Positions 44,500-56,059 of a stretch of 64,000 nt of DNA are shown here, piece by piece (positions within the stretch are counted from its first letter, which is position 1; each line of letters opens with the position of its first letter). Source of the stretch: Serripes groenlandicus (Eukaryota; Mollusca; Bivalvia; Cardiida; Cardiidae); NCBI GenBank assembly GCA_031761405.1, contig JASEVX010000008.1, positions 38,211,511-38,275,510 on the forward strand. The letters run 5' to 3'. The position numbers were made by a program, and so were the translations under genes. The notes beneath the pieces were generated by a model. It was given only the letters and a program-made list of their open reading frames with translations, was not told the origin of the DNA and did no database searches.

Positions 44500-44640
44500 C
44501 TTCTAAAATCAGGGGCGATCACTCCGGGTGCATGAATTGCGCTAGAGCTTGTCAAAAATACAGGAGCGATCACTCCGGTTGCAGGAATATTCCGTTAGAA
44601 TTTGCCAAAAATCAGGGGTGAACACTCCAGTTGCAGTTTG
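44500..44640 (+). repeat. ~57-bp tandem repeat, three copies
   Basis: ATCAGGGGCGATCACTCCGG (44508), ACAGGAGCGATCACTCCGG (44566) and ATCAGGGGTGAACACTCCAG (44623) start successive units, each followed by GTGCA/GTTGCA and AGAGCTTG or AGAATTTG. Confidence 0.8.
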
Positions 44641-44674
44641 TAAGTAAAGAACTGCATTATATTAAGAGTGTTCG

Positions 44675-44885
44675 TTTGAATGGGGTATAACGCCGTTTTC
44701 AGCATTACTTTAGCTATATATCACCGATTTTCCTGGGCAAACCGACAGTGTTGCTGTTTAGTTTAGCCTGACAAACACGCATAAGTCGTAATGCTATCTC
44801 CGCAATTATGAGCTCCCGTGAAGGAGGAAAGCCACTACTATAATAGTTTAAAGTCTCGGGTTCGGACTGTCGAGGTGAACGCTTG
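44675..44885 (-). mobile_element. tRNA-derived SINE, decayed
   Basis: Reversed body: TATAACGCCGTTTTCAGCAT, GAGGAAAGCCACTACTATAA, then a degenerate B-box complement CGGGTTCGGACTG. Confidence 0.6.
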
Positions 44886-45135
44886 AATATGTTTGTTAAG
44901 TATGTATATAAGTGCTATATTTTCAGAACGTTACATATGCACATGCAAATATAACATACGACTATATTAATATAGCCGTCTCTCAAAACGCACGTGATGA
45001 TAAATACGCATGCTGATGATGGACATGATGACAACGACGAAGGCTGAGGATGAAAATGACCGGGACAAAATGATTGATGTTGACGCTGACGACTAACACT
45101 TTAAGGATTATGGGGTAATGAGTATTACATACTAC

Positions 45136-45285
45136 CGAGGGCTTGGCGTGAAACGGTTGTAAATAAAAATCTATTTTGAGATCCCTGGTTTAGGGGCAAT
45201 TTAGACCCCTTTGTAAACAATGCAAATTTAGGTGCCATTGCTCGAAAAAATACCAATTTTAGTTACACACCAAGCCCTCGATACA
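45136..45285 (+). mobile_element. CGAGGGCTTGG foldback MITE, deleted copy
   Basis: CGAGGGCTTGGCGTGAAACG start and CACACCAAGCCCTCG end. The central hairpin AATTTAGGTGCCATTGCTCG is halved. Same family as 50362-50606 and 62163-62406. Confidence 0.85.
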
Positions 45286-45319
45286 AATCCATTCAATTAA
45301 ATCAGAGTATCAAAATGCA

Positions 45320-45955
45320 TTTCAACCCCCTTTCACACATACGATAAATCTGCAGCAGACGACTTTGAAAAAAGTTATTGATAATCACTTTGTGCTGCCA
45401 ACCATTCCGTTTTGTTGCTAAAATATATTTCCAGACAATAAATATTTTAGAAACACAGAAACACAGATAACTGACCTACTTTAATCATTAAGGCTATACC
45501 TCATACAGAAAATCTGTAGCAGACGACTTTGACAAAAAACAATCAAAATATTAAAAATTTCCATAAATGAAACTGTGATTTTTTTTCTTACAGATGAATG
45601 CATTGTAGCAAATGGAGAAATTGCTCCTTTTTTTCCGTTTTCCAAAATAAAAAAATTGTCTGCTGCAGCTGCGTCAAATGAATACCTGAACATGTAGATG
45701 GGTTAATTTACAATAATGTATTTGAGCTGTTTTAAAACCCCTTTCTCTCATACAGCAATTCTGCAGCAGACGACTTTGAACATATTTTGTCAAAAAATAG
45801 ATAATCTCTATAATTGAATGGATAACCTATGACTAGAAGTGGAAAACATTGTTGCAAAAGAAGAAATTGCACGTTTTGTGCAATTTCTTCTTTTTTCACT
45901 ATGTTTTCAAAAATCTGTCTGCTGCAGAGGCGTCAGAAAGCGTCTATATACCAAA
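45320..45955 (-). mobile_element. Three TTAA MITE copies, reverse
   Basis: A left-end piece (45324-45375), a decayed copy (about 45490-45706, ends GATGGGTTAA) and a copy 45732-45950 (TTTTAAAACCCCTTTCTCTC to GAAAGCGTCTATATA) lacking only its right tip. Confidence 0.72.
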
Positions 45956-46185
45956 CTATACATCATTACAAACACTTCGCAGATAAATGCCTGAGATTTA
46001 TATCTAGTAATTATGGCTGCCGTAATTATATACAAAAAAGTGTAGTCTAACTCGTGTTTAAACATGTTATTTACATTTCCGTGTTTGAAAAGTGAGAAAT
46101 GTAACATAAATCCATTAAATGTTAGAAGAATGATTTCCGAAGTGGCGAGAAATTCCTTTCTTTGAAATCAAATACTTCAGCTGTT

Positions 46186-46414
46186 TTAACCCTATCCCAC
46201 ACATACTGGAAATTTGAAGTAGATGACTTTGAAAACATCTACGTAAAACAACGAAATATCTCTATAAACGAACGCTATATTATTTAATCGAGTTGTGAAA
46301 ACTTGTATCAAAATGCGAAATTGCTTATTATGAGCAATTTCTCCTTTTGTTTCAATGTTTTCAAAAGTCGGCTAAAGAGGCGTGAGAAAGCCTTAGCGTG
46401 TGAGAAAAGGTTAA
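46186..46414 (-). mobile_element. TTAA MITE, reverse
   Basis: TTAACCCTATCCCACACATA to GTGTGAGAAAAGGTTAA, 229 bp. Confidence 0.8.
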
Positions 46415-46901
46415 CTCTGTCCGTGACTTGGTGCGCGGGGACTGAGCATACATTGCCAAGCAAAGCAAATTCATGTTTGAATATCCGAAAACAGTGCAGA
46501 CTCGGCCACTCTTATACATAATATACAGGTCTCGTCAGAGTCTTTATTTGTCTTCACATGAAGTATATGTACACATGCATATTTCGCGAAGACCTGGAAA
46601 GAGTAGCCTGTTAAGTCTATGAGCATTCACCGAGTGGTGTTTAACTTGAGACATTCAATCATGGCCACTTTTCTTGTTACAACTTTATTATATGTTTTCT
46701 CTATCGTGGTAAATTTCTCACCCATTAAACTCGTAATATAAAGTGTTTAATATGATCCAATAAAGAATGATCACACATTTTTATCACACGTTATATGACG
46801 TAAAGTTCGCTTTGAAATCGGACAAATCATAGTACTAGATAAGGAGGAGTGAACTGGGTTTTTTCCCATCCATATCTATCTTATGACTCCACTTAATCAT
46901 G

Positions 46902-46960
46902 TGTTGTGGGTACTCACAACAATCGTCTGAGTGAGACGATTTGTTTGAGTACCCACAACA
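46902..46960. repeat. 59-bp hairpin, ~27-bp arms
   Basis: TGTTGTGGGTACTCACAACA...CGTCT faces AGACG...TTTGAGTACCCACAACA around GAGTG. Part of a small foldback element or a structured site. Confidence 0.8.
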
Positions 46961-47204
46961 TAGGGTCTGAGGGTCCAATAAGGATTTTGGGATGTGAAAT
47001 ATTCTCCTAATCTAGAGCTCTGTCTGACATGTAAAAACTAGTTTAGCAAAAAATGCAGAAATGAAATCAGTATTCTCCTATCTGAACGACATGTTAGTTT
47101 TGGTATCTTAGAGCCAAAAAGAACAAGTTTTTTCGTTTCGCATATCTTTGCAGTGTGGTAGACACTTATGAATGTTTCGTTTGTCCGTCCGTCTGTTCAT
47201 CAGG

Positions 47205-47470
47205 CAATGGCTTTTGTTTGGAGTTTAACGCCGCTTTCAACAGCTTTGGTCATATCACGGCGGTCAGTGCACCTACCCATGTTTTCCTGGCTTTCCCACA
47301 CCAGTACTTACACAACATTCTTTCGAAGCCACTGACTACTTTCTCACATAGATCAGAGGTGAGAGGCAATGGAAAACATCGCCCGAAAGAATGTCGCCAC
47401 AACCGGGTATCGAACCCGTGACCTCCAGATCACGAGTCAGATACGCTACCAATTGAGCTACCCGGCCGGG
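47205..47470 (-). mobile_element. tRNA-derived SINE with good tRNA head
   Basis: On the minus strand the head CCGGGTAGCTCAATTGGTAG and B box GGTTCGATACC form a cloverleaf-like region with a CGT anticodon position but mismatched stems. The body runs to TTGAAAGCGGCGTTAAACTC and CAAACAAAAG. It is a SINE, not a functional tRNA-Thr. Confidence 0.75.
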
Positions 47471-47589
47471 TCTCAGGCAATGGCGTGAGTAGTTGATAAC
47501 AGTTATAAATCACAGGTGACATAAGTATGTGTTACTTTGAAAACAAAATGTACATGTATTTCAATATATCTCTGTTTTCTAAAATGCAA

Positions 47590-47815
47590 ATGGTATTTCT
47601 TTTTCAATGTTGATGTATCGGTTTTTACCTTTATAAAAAAGGATTTGTAACACAAGAGTATTCTAAGTTGCAGAATTAAAAAAAAAAGTCTTCAATCTGA
47701 GATGATTTTCCAATTGTTTTTCATTTTCAATGTTGATTTTCCTATAGAAAAAGTTAGATTATTAACACAATTGAATATAAAGTTGCAGAATTTAAAAAAG
47801 AATAAAAGGAAAATA
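47590..47815 (+). repeat. Two diverged tandem copies, ~125 bp
   Basis: TTTTCAATGTTGAT, ATAAAGTTGCAGAATT/CTAAGTTGCAGAATT and poly-A runs repeat about 125 bp apart. Confidence 0.6.
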
Positions 47816-47819
47816 AGTT

Positions 47820-49040
47820 TTAAAATCTATGAGTTGATTTCCCACTTGGCAATGCTCGTTTTCTAACGAATGACTTTTTCGTCACCTAGGGATCATGAGT
47901 ATACGTGTACGGTCGTTGAACTGTATTTAGCGGGATTAATCTAATATACATGTCACTAATCGATATACAGATCAATTAAACTGTTGTCATTGCCCTTTTT
48001 ATAAGCGTGATGGTTCACATTTTCAATTGCGTGTGCTGGTCAATAACCCACACACAACATTACGTACAATGTTTCGGTTTGGTAGTGCAGGGGTTTCCGA
48101 GTGTTCGTGTTCAACAGGTGAAAAAGCAGCAATTTGTTGGTGGATTGACAAGCGTTTGAGCTTCCCTAAAATGCCATGAAACGCGAGACGGGTACAAATG
48201 AGCGGTGCCCCAGGAAAGATTCTTACACGTGTGGGAAAAGACCTGCTTGCATGTCCATCAACGCTGCAGGAGCGAAACTGCTTGAAACCTAAGTTCGTTT
48301 AACGTTGTATGCCTAGTTGATGAGGCTGTGCGGTTGCTCTGGCTTGCTGATCTTGTTATTCGCTGGAAGAAACAACCGTAGTCTTACGGTCGGGTTTCGC
48401 ATCAGGGCACCGCTCAAATATGAATGTTTAAAGCGTTCGCCAAACTAATGAATACAATCAATATTCGTACTGATCATCGATATACAGTCAAACCTGTGCT
48501 ATAAAGACCACCTTTGTTTAGCATTCCATGTCTATAGCAACCACACTTTTAATTTCCCAATTTACAATTTTCTTCATAAATGACCCTGTGATTAAAGGCC
48601 ACCTGTGAAAAAAAGACAGGATTGTTCTCTTCCCATGGATGGACTTCAAAAACAGGCTGGACTGACATTGAATAGTTAACATGGCATTGACGGTTTACCA
48701 CAGAATATAAAACTTAAAAAGCATGGTAAACTTGTGATGGGTCCCATTTCCTCTCAATAGTGTAGGCTTAACATTACGACTGACTCGCTGGTGAAAGGCT
48801 TAATGAACCCATAGCACTTTTAACTTACCAAGGAAACGCTTAAATATAACTGAAAAATAATCGAAATCAGCGTAAATGACCATAAATACAAATTAAGAAT
48901 TCAAGAGTAGCCAATAAGTTTCTTTCGAGCAGTATGGATCGTGAACGCTTTTCGTTGATACACAAGAAGTTCTTGGATTGAGTTATTTATATTATACCAA
49001 AACACAACAATACAGCCCGTTACATTGCTGTCGCCTGCAA
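47820..49040. other. No gene seen; one pogo-like end at 48484
   Basis: TA|CAGTCAAACCTGTGCTATAA at about 48483 followed by GACCACC is a typical left end of Tigger/pogo-like repeats; no matching right end is visible. GAGCGGTGCCC (48200) and GGGCACCGCTC (48405) mark a 200-bp foldback. Confidence 0.5.
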
Positions 49041-49070
49041 GAACGAGTTGTCAATGAGCCTGCCAGATGT

Positions 49071-49290
49071 CGTTTCCCTCTTTCCCACATACAGACGCTT
49101 TCTGACGGACGTCTCTGCTGTATATCACCAACTGAAAACAGTGCAGCAAAATGATTCTATATTGTATCACCATGTTTCATTCTTTTCTAAAATCAAACTG
49201 TCATCTGCAGTAGTTTTCTGTATTTTCGTCAATTGTGACGCAAAGTCGTCTGCTGTTGTATGTCTCCGATTGACTTTGCGTCACCCAATC
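49071..49290 (+). mobile_element. TTAA MITE, decayed forward
   Basis: CCCTCTTTCCCACATACAGA start, GTCGTCTGCTGTTGTATG end, target sites lost. Confidence 0.55.
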
Positions 49291-49299
49291 AAAGTGTCG

Positions 49300-49865
49300 C
49301 CTGTACTAACTGAAACGTGTTAGGTATCAACAGGGGAGATCTTCCATATAAATACAGTAGGTACAGAAGCGAGGATTTCCGGGTGCCCAGGCGTTATATA
49401 AGGTGTCGTCAGCGAATTATCTGATTCAAATGCCAATATACGAATAGCGAAGTATTTTGGTCTGATTTCAAAGCTATTGAAATTAATTCCGTAGCCGAAT
49501 GACATCAGCTTTTGTACATTTAACCTATGTAACGCAGACAGTAGTTTATTGAGAGGGTATGCCTCGACTGATTCGCTTTGAATTTCGCCATGTTTAATTA
49601 AATGGGGGTAAGCTTGACAATTGTTTGTTTGTATGTTATTCTACGCCGCTTTCTACGCCCACTCCCCGCGGCATTAGGCACTCTTTAAACAAACATCTTA
49701 ACACACTATGCTACAAAACGTGTCTGTAATTGTTCACTGAATGCCGTTCAAGAGGCTCTAAATTGTCAAAATAGGTTAAAATTGGATTAAATATAAATCT
49801 GTTTTAAATCGAATTATAAAACCCCCTTTTTATGCATCTGTCGTATGCTGAAAATGTACAACTAT
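49300..49865. other. No feature seen
   Basis: Intergenic sequence without recognisable content. Confidence 0.35.
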
Positions 49866-49869
49866 AAGT

Positions 49870-50095
49870 TTAACCCTTTCCCACATAAAACTTTAAACTG
49901 CGGCAGACGACTTTAAAAATGTATAGAATCTCTAAAAGGCAAAGTTTAATTACTTAAAACAAATTGAGTTGAAAACATGGTGGTGGCAAAAGGAAAAATT
50001 GATCATTATTAGCAATTTGTCCTTATATCTAAATGTTTTCAAATGTCGTCTGCTGCCGAGGTGTCAAAACGGGTCTGGTTTTGGGAAAGGGTTTA
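49870..50095 (-). mobile_element. TTAA MITE, reverse
   Basis: TTAACCCTTTCCCACATAAA to TTGGGAAAGGGTTTA. Confidence 0.78.
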
Positions 50096-50204
50096 TATAG
50101 ATATGAATATATCTATATAACTATATATTAGTTTTAACTTATTTATTTTACATCGCTTGTGAAACAAGCTTTAAGCTTATAGTTATCACGCTCGATGTCT
50201 GCTT

Positions 50205-50345
50205 CCTGGAGACATAACCAGAACTCGCGCCGTTTGTGTGGAGAAATCCTAAAGGCAGAACCCGCTCATCACAGGATTCGAACCCGGGACCTTTTGTACA
50301 AGAGGCCAACGATCTACCACGGTAGCACGGTCTTCCACTATATAT
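50205..50345 (-). repeat. tRNA-derived SINE head
   Basis: Minus strand: CCGTGCTACCGTGGTAGATC, anticodon-like CTTGTACAAAAGG and B box GGGTTCGAATCC. The stems are imperfect. Confidence 0.6.
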
Positions 50346-50361
50346 TAATGTTTGCATTTCG

Positions 50362-50606
50362 AGGGCTTGGTGTGAAACAGTTGTAACTAAAATAGGTATT
50401 TTTTTACCAAGTTTAATAACCTCGCCATAAAGTATTTATAAGCGTTAAATCATTTTTCTTGGTAAACAATGGAAATTTAGGTGCCATTGCTCGTTCTGAG
50501 CAATGGCACCTAAATTTGCATTGTTTACAAAGGGGTCAAAATTGCCCCTAAACCAGGGTTTTCAAAATAGGTTTTTAGTTACAACCGTTTCACGCCAAGC
50601 CCTCGA
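50362..50606. mobile_element. CGAGGGCTTGG foldback MITE, full-length
   Basis: CGAGGGCTTGGTGTGAAACA... and ...CGTTTCACGCCAAGCCCTCG, flanked by ATTT on both sides (4-bp target duplication). The centre is the hairpin AATTTAGGTGCCATTGCTCG / GAGCAATGGCACCTAAATTT. Confidence 0.9.
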
Positions 50607-50655
50607 TTTGTTCTATCGGTTACATGATAAAGACAACAACACATATAACATCTCG

Positions 50656-50855
50656 TTAACCCGTTCCCACATATATAGACGCATTTTGACCCATCTGCAG
50701 CAGACAACTTTTGAGAACATCTTGACAAAAGGAGAAATTGCTCAAAACGATACGATTCAGTAATTTTACCTACAGTTATAGATATTTTCCATATTTTTTG
50801 GTTGAAATGTTCAAAGTCGTCTTCTGAAGAGTTGCTGTATTTGGGAAAGGGTTAG
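50656..50855 (+). mobile_element. TTAA MITE, forward
   Basis: TTAACCCGTTCCCACATATA to TTGGGAAAGGGTTAG. Confidence 0.78.
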
Positions 50856-50859
50856 ATGA

Positions 50860-51300
50860 AAGAATACAGTGCAACATCTCCCGAGCAACATCTGGAGAGG
50901 GCAATGGAATGCAGCTGTTCTAGAAGGGTTGGCCATTTAAACGATTTCCTAAGAATACACCGTGCCAAGCAATTTCTCCTTTGCCAACAATGATGTTCAC
51001 TCCAACTCAACACTATCATTTCTTTGTCATTCGATTTTCCATCTGTTTGTTGTTAAATGTGGTAAAAAGTCACACACCTGGGGTTTTCCAGAGATATCGT
51101 TTTGAAAGGTTACACTTTGGTGTTTCTAAAATTATTTAAGGGAAATATGAAACATCACTAATGTAACAATGTCGTCTGCTGCCTTGACCGTTCAAACGTC
51201 GTTTGATTTGGAAGGTAGGGAGCAACATCTGAAACATACGAACAAGTCGCAGGACATTTCAATGCCATGGAGTAAATATATGTGCATATACACACTATCA
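50860..51300. other. No gene seen
   Basis: A decayed MITE may lie at 50960-51210 (AGCAATTTCTCCTTTGCCAA; CAATGTCGTCTGCTGCC). Confidence 0.35.
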
Positions 51301-51309
51301 CCACAGCCT

Positions 51310-52870
51310 TCCCCGTCTAACTAGCGCTACAAGGGGCATAGGTGTAAGTTCTGTCGAACACGTTAACGTTACAAGAGGCATAGGTTTAAGTTGTGACGAA
51401 ACTCTAACGTTACAAGGGGCATAGGTGTTAGTTCTGACGAAAATCAAACGTTGAAAAGGGCATTGGTGTAAGTTCTGACGAAACACAAACGTAACAAGGG
51501 GCATTGGTGTACGTACTGACGAAACACTAACGTTACAAGGGACATAGGTGTCAGTTCTGACGAAACACTAACGTTACAAGGGGCATTGGCGTAGGTTCTG
51601 ACGAACCACACATGTTACAAGGGCATTGGTGTAAGTTCTGACGAAACACTAACGTTACAAGGGACATAGGTGTTAGTACTGACGAAACACTAACGTTACA
51701 AGGGACATAGGTGTAAGTACTGACGAAACACTAACGTTACAAAGGACATAGGTGTAAGTACTGACGAAACACTAACGTTACAAGGGGCATTGGTGTAAGT
51801 TCTGACGAAACATTAACGTTACAAGGGGAATAGGTGTAAGTTTTGAGTTCTGACATAATACTAACGTTACAAGGGGCATAGGTGTAAGTACTGACGAAAC
51901 ACTAACGTTACAAGGGGCATAGGTGTAAGTACTGACGAAACACTAACGTTACAAGGGGCATAGGTGTAAGTACTGACGAAACACTAACGTTACAAGGGGC
52001 ATAGGTGTAAGTACTGACGAAACACTAATGTTACGCGGGGCATAGGTGTAAATTCTGAAGAAACTGTAACGTTACAAGGGGCATATCTGTAAGTTCTGAC
52101 GAAACGCTAACGTTACGCGGGGCATAGGTGTAAGTTCTGACGAAACACTAACGTTACAAGGGGCATATGTGTAAGTTCTGACGAAACACTAACGTTACGC
52201 GGGGCATATGTGTAATTTCTGACGAAACGCTAACGTTACGCGGGGCATAGGTGTAAGTTCTGACGAAACACTAACGTTACAAGGGGCATAGGTGTAAGTT
52301 CTGACGAAACACTAACGTTACGCGGGGCATATGTGTAATTTCTGACGAAACGCTAACGTTACGCGGGGCATAGGTGTAAGTTCTGACGAAACACTAACGT
52401 TACAAGGGACATAGGTGTAAGTTCTGACGAAACACTAACGTTACAAGGGGCATATGTGTAATTTCTGACGAAACACTAACGTTACAAGGGGCATAGGTGT
52501 TAGTTCTGACGAAACACTAACGTTACAAGGGGCATAGGTGTAAGTTCTGACGAAATACTAACTCTATACAAGGGTCATAATTGTAAATTTCAACAACACT
52601 ATCGTTACAAGAGGCATTAATTGTGAATTCTGACGAAAAATCTAACGTTTCAAGCGTCATAGATGTAAATTCTTATAAAACACTAACGTTACAAGAAGCA
52701 TAGGTGTACATTCTTACGAAACACTAATAGTGTCCGATATATGTTTCAAGGGGCGCATGTGTTAATTAGGATAAACCACTAGAACTGTCCGACTTATGTT
52801 ACAATGGGAATCGGTGAAAATTCAGACAGAACGAAAGAACTGTCCGACTTATTTTACAAGGGGCATATCA
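51310..52870 (+). repeat. 41-bp minisatellite with 123-bp higher-order period
   Basis: Unit GACGAAACACTAACGTTACA + AGGGGCATAGGTGTAAGTTCT, exactly 41 bp between neighbours (for example 51521 and 51562). About 30 well-kept units run to 52560 and decayed ones to about 52870. In 52180-52400 the variant order CGCGGGGCATATGTG / CGCGGGGCATAGGTG / CAAGGGGCATAGGTG repeats with period 123 (51-type starts at 52201 and 52324). No spacers, no open frame. Confidence 0.96.
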
Positions 52871-52894
52871 GTATATTCTGGCTGAACACTCGAG

Positions 52895-52975
52895 CTGTCT
52901 GACTAACGGGATCGAACCCGTAACCTCTTGCACCCGATACGGACGCTCTTCCACTTCACCATCGAGTTGATTCCT
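52895..52975 (-). repeat. tRNA-derived SINE head
   Basis: Minus strand: CGATGGTGAAGTGGAAGAGC, GTATCGGGTGCAAGAGG and B box GGGTTCGATCCC. Confidence 0.6.
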
Positions 52976-53009
52976 GCATATTTCTAAAATAAAGAATATT
53001 GAAAAATTA

Positions 53010-53205
53010 AAAAGCGAACCCCGGGTTCGATCCCCAGTCGCGGCACTACGGTCATGGTGGAGTGCCCTTGGGCAAGGCACATTTTCTGGCCTAGTACTGT
53101 TTTGTTTACCCAGGGATCATGAATAAGTGAACTGTCGCCTTTATATAACTGAAATATTGTTGAAAGCGGCGTAAAACCCCAATAAATAAATAAATAAATT
53201 ATATT
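53010..53205 (+). mobile_element. tRNA-derived SINE with (AAAT)n tail
   Basis: B box GGGTTCGATCCCCAG, body GGCACTACGGTCATGGTGG and CCCTTGGGCAAGGCACATT, conserved end TTGTTGAAAGCGGCGTAAAA, tail (AAAT)n at 53180-53200. The A-box half is truncated. This is the cleanest copy of the family here. Confidence 0.85.
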
Positions 53206-53437
53206 TTGAAATAAGACAACACGAATGTGTATGTTGATTTTGGTGAACATTGTTTTCCAGGGCTGTTCAAAGTCGTATTTTTAGGATAGGTAATTGTTGT
53301 TTAACTTCACGTATATATCTGAGTAAGGGTTAATCCGTGGATGTGAACACATGTAATTTTTATATATTCGAAAACCTATTTTCTGTCATTGTGACCTGAC
53401 ACAGAAATAACAGCTTACGAATAATGTATAATTCGTT

Positions 53438-53612
53438 TGAACCCTTTCTCACATACAACACAACTGCAGCAGACGACGTCTAGGAAAACACAAGACAAAT
53501 CTCTACAAATGAAGACACAATTTGTAAAAAGGAAGGTTGAAAACATTTTGACAAAAGAAGAAAATGTTCGTTTTGAGAAATTTCTTGTTTAGTAACAAAA
53601 CTAACAATGAGT
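53438..53612 (-). mobile_element. TTAA MITE, right-truncated, reverse
   Basis: GAACCCTTTCTCACATACAA start; decays after AATTTCTTGTTTAG next to the following copy. Confidence 0.65.
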
Positions 53613-53840
53613 TTAACCCTTTCCCTCATACGACAATTCTGCAGCAGACGACTTTGAACATATCTTGTCAAAAAATGGAAAATCTCTAAAACTGAATGGA
53701 TAACCTATGACTAAAAGTAGAAAACATTGTGGCAAAAGGAGAAATTGCTCGTTCTGAGCAATTTCTCCTTTTGTCATTATGTTTTCAAAAAGTCGTCTGC
53801 TGCAGAGGCGTCAGAACGGTTCATATGCGGGAAAGGGTTC
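53613..53840 (-). mobile_element. TTAA MITE, full-length, reverse
   Basis: TTAACCCTTTCCCTCATACG to GCGGGAAAGGGTTCA; hairpin GAGAAATTGCTCGTTCTGAG. Confidence 0.88.
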
Positions 53841-54027
53841 AGTAAACTATTCCATTGATCGACTTTCAATGGTAAACTACACCAGGGTGTTATTGGTGGA
53901 ATTCATTGACGAAAACGCTGGCTGCAATCCAACCAGAGGGGATTTTGGAACCAAAGAAATTCAATTCTTAAAACAACGGTACTCACAATGGTGGTTTTGC
54001 GTGGGATAGAGTGACTCATCTATAGAA

Positions 54028-54112
54028 CCGTCTCGTTGGTGTAGTGGCTGAGCTTCCGTCCGTCCGTCTTGGGTGCCGGAGGTCGTGGTTTCGATCCTCG
54101 GCCGGGTCACAA
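54028..54112 (+). repeat. tRNA-derived SINE head
   Basis: TCTCGTTGGTGTAGTGGCTG, GGTTTCGATCCTCGG and GGGTCAC; no SINE body follows. Confidence 0.6.
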
Positions 54113-54143
54113 TAAATACTTTCAGATATGGTCGTAATGCCCT

Positions 54144-54374
54144 TTAACCCTTTCCCCTCATTCGACAATTATGCAGCAGACGACTTTGAACGTATTTTGT
54201 CAAAACATAGAAAATCTCCATAAATGAATGGATAACCTATGACAAAAAGTGGAAAACATTGTGGCAAGAGGAGAAATTGCACGTTTTGTGCAATTTCTTC
54301 TTTTGTCACTATGTTTTCAAAAAGCCGTCTGCTGCAGAGGCGTCAGAAAGCGTCTATATGAGGGAAAGGGTTAA
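54144..54374 (-). mobile_element. TTAA MITE, full-length, reverse
   Basis: TTAACCCTTTCCCCTCATTC to ATATGAGGGAAAGGGTTAA, 231 bp, both TTAA sites intact. Confidence 0.93.
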
Positions 54375-54567
54375 CCTCATTGGCGCTCCGGATTGTGTGT
54401 GGTTTTGCATTCCGACTGACTCGCTGGTGTCAGGACAAAAAGGACCAGTAGTACCGGTAGCTTACCCAAGAAACGCCGTGATATAACTGGAAATGTGTTG
54501 GATGTGGCTTAAAACACAATGTACAAACGACACAGTGAGGGGGTGCTACATCGTCGGCGTCGAGACA

Positions 54568-54785
54568 TTAACCCTTTCCCACATATAGAATTTCTGACGC
54601 CTGTGCGGCAGACGACTTTTGAAAAAAAAAATGAAAATTTATCTCGTTTTAACCTCTTTTATTTTATTCAAAAATATCTATAAAATTAATAAGAGTTTGC
54701 TCATCATAAGGTAATTCTTCCTTCTTCCAGAGTGTCTACAGAAGTCGTCTGCTGCAGATACGTTAACATGCGTCTGTTGAATAAA
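54568..54785 (+). mobile_element. TTAA MITE, forward, right end decayed
   Basis: TTAACCCTTTCCCACATATA start; GTCGTCTGCTGCAGATACG near the end. Confidence 0.72.
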
Positions 54786-54909
54786 ACCGTCGACGAAATT
54801 CTTAAAGTGTATGAACCGATCTCATGCCGAAACGCTCTTCCATGTTGTCGTAACAGAGAGTCTAGTCTGGTAAACCCCAATATCGCCTCGCACGATTCTG
54901 ATTAAGTTC

Positions 54910-55175
54910 TGCTGATGCAGGTTGATGCTGCTGCTGATGATGATGATAATGTTGATGAGGAGGATACTGGTGTTAAGGACGATGATGATGTTGCTGTTGA
55001 TAAGGACGATGAGGAGGATGCTGATGATAGAGACGACGATGCTGATTAGGAGGTTATCGATGCTGCTGCTGCTGATGATGATGATAAGGACGACGATGAT
55101 GATGTTGATGCTACTGGTGATTATGACCGAATAAGGGTGATGCTGATGCTGCTGATGACAAGGAGGACGACGACT

Positions 55176-55215
<40 letters not shown>

Positions 55216-55225
55216 TGATAATGAT
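54910..55225 (+). repeat. Impure GAT/GAC/GCT trinucleotide tract
   Basis: Runs of GATGATGATGATAATG, GCTGCTGCTGCTGATGATG and a purer (GAC)n around 55180-55212. Long open frames on both strands are a by-product of the period-3 composition. Confidence 0.9.
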
Positions 55226-55432
55226 ATTTTTGCAAGTTTCAAGAAGTCAATGAGTTCTTGATGACTCCTCCACTCAGTCGACACGTGACACGAATATACT
55301 CGGATATAATACTACTCGGATATTATCCTCATAGCAATAAACCATGAAGTGTTTTGATCGTTGTAGCGATTTATTGAAGCTCGTGTTATTTGTTAAGATA
55401 AGAGCTACAGAAGTGGTTTTCACTTACTCAAC

Positions 55433-55639
55433 TTAACCCTTTCCCACATACAATAAATCTGAAGCAGACGACTTTGAAAACATATGGAACCCTCTATAAA
55501 TAAATGAACACTTATTGAATAAAATTTAAATCATTGTGGCAAAAGCAGAAATTGCTCATCATGAAGAATTTCTTCTTTTGCCATAATGTTTTCAAATGGT
55601 TGTCTGCTGCAGAAGCGTCTGTATGTGTGGAAGGGTTAA
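55433..55639 (-). mobile_element. TTAA MITE, reverse
   Basis: TTAACCCTTTCCCACATACA to GTGTGGAAGGGTTAA. Confidence 0.8.
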
Positions 55640-56055
55640 ATTCGTTTACCCGATTTGCTATTTTCAAGTCGTCTGATTTGAAAACATTATGAGGAAAACA
55701 ATATAAAACTAGATACAGTATGAATTTCGCTTAAATAAAAATGTACATACATTCAATTAATATACTGGCCTTTGTCTTTTGTTTTTAATTTGTAAAACAC
55801 ACATGTATATAGATTGTAAAAGGGATGTTTCAAAAGTCCTTACCTTAAATTAATGTACTTAGTAAGGACAAACAGAAATCAAGATATGTGGTCACGCTGG
55901 CAGGTCTAAATATTCTCCTTGTCCGAAATTTCTAAGCATCCCTACAGGATAACAGGGATATATACATTATATGACAGAGGATTCTAAAACCTTCATTCTG
56001 TCCACGATACTTTCGCGAATATTCCAGTGTTTTATTATATTTAAAATCTTAATTA
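55640..56055. other. No gene seen
   Basis: A short MITE scrap (55655-55695) and AT-rich unique sequence. Confidence 0.35.
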
Positions 56056-56059
56056 AAAG

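Noticed and set aside
47155..47421. 88-codon plus-strand frame
   Set aside because: Antisense reading through a SINE body.
47390..47470. Functional tRNA-Thr
   Set aside because: The acceptor and anticodon stems are mismatched and it continues into a SINE body with the family's conserved end.
51310..52870. CRISPR-like repeat array
   Set aside because: Units are contiguous 41-bp repeats without unique spacers, in a eukaryotic intergenic region; it is a minisatellite.
54822..55235. 137-codon frame rich in R and I, and its plus-strand partner rich in M and L
   Set aside because: Both arise from an impure GAY/GCT trinucleotide tract and have no protein-like composition.
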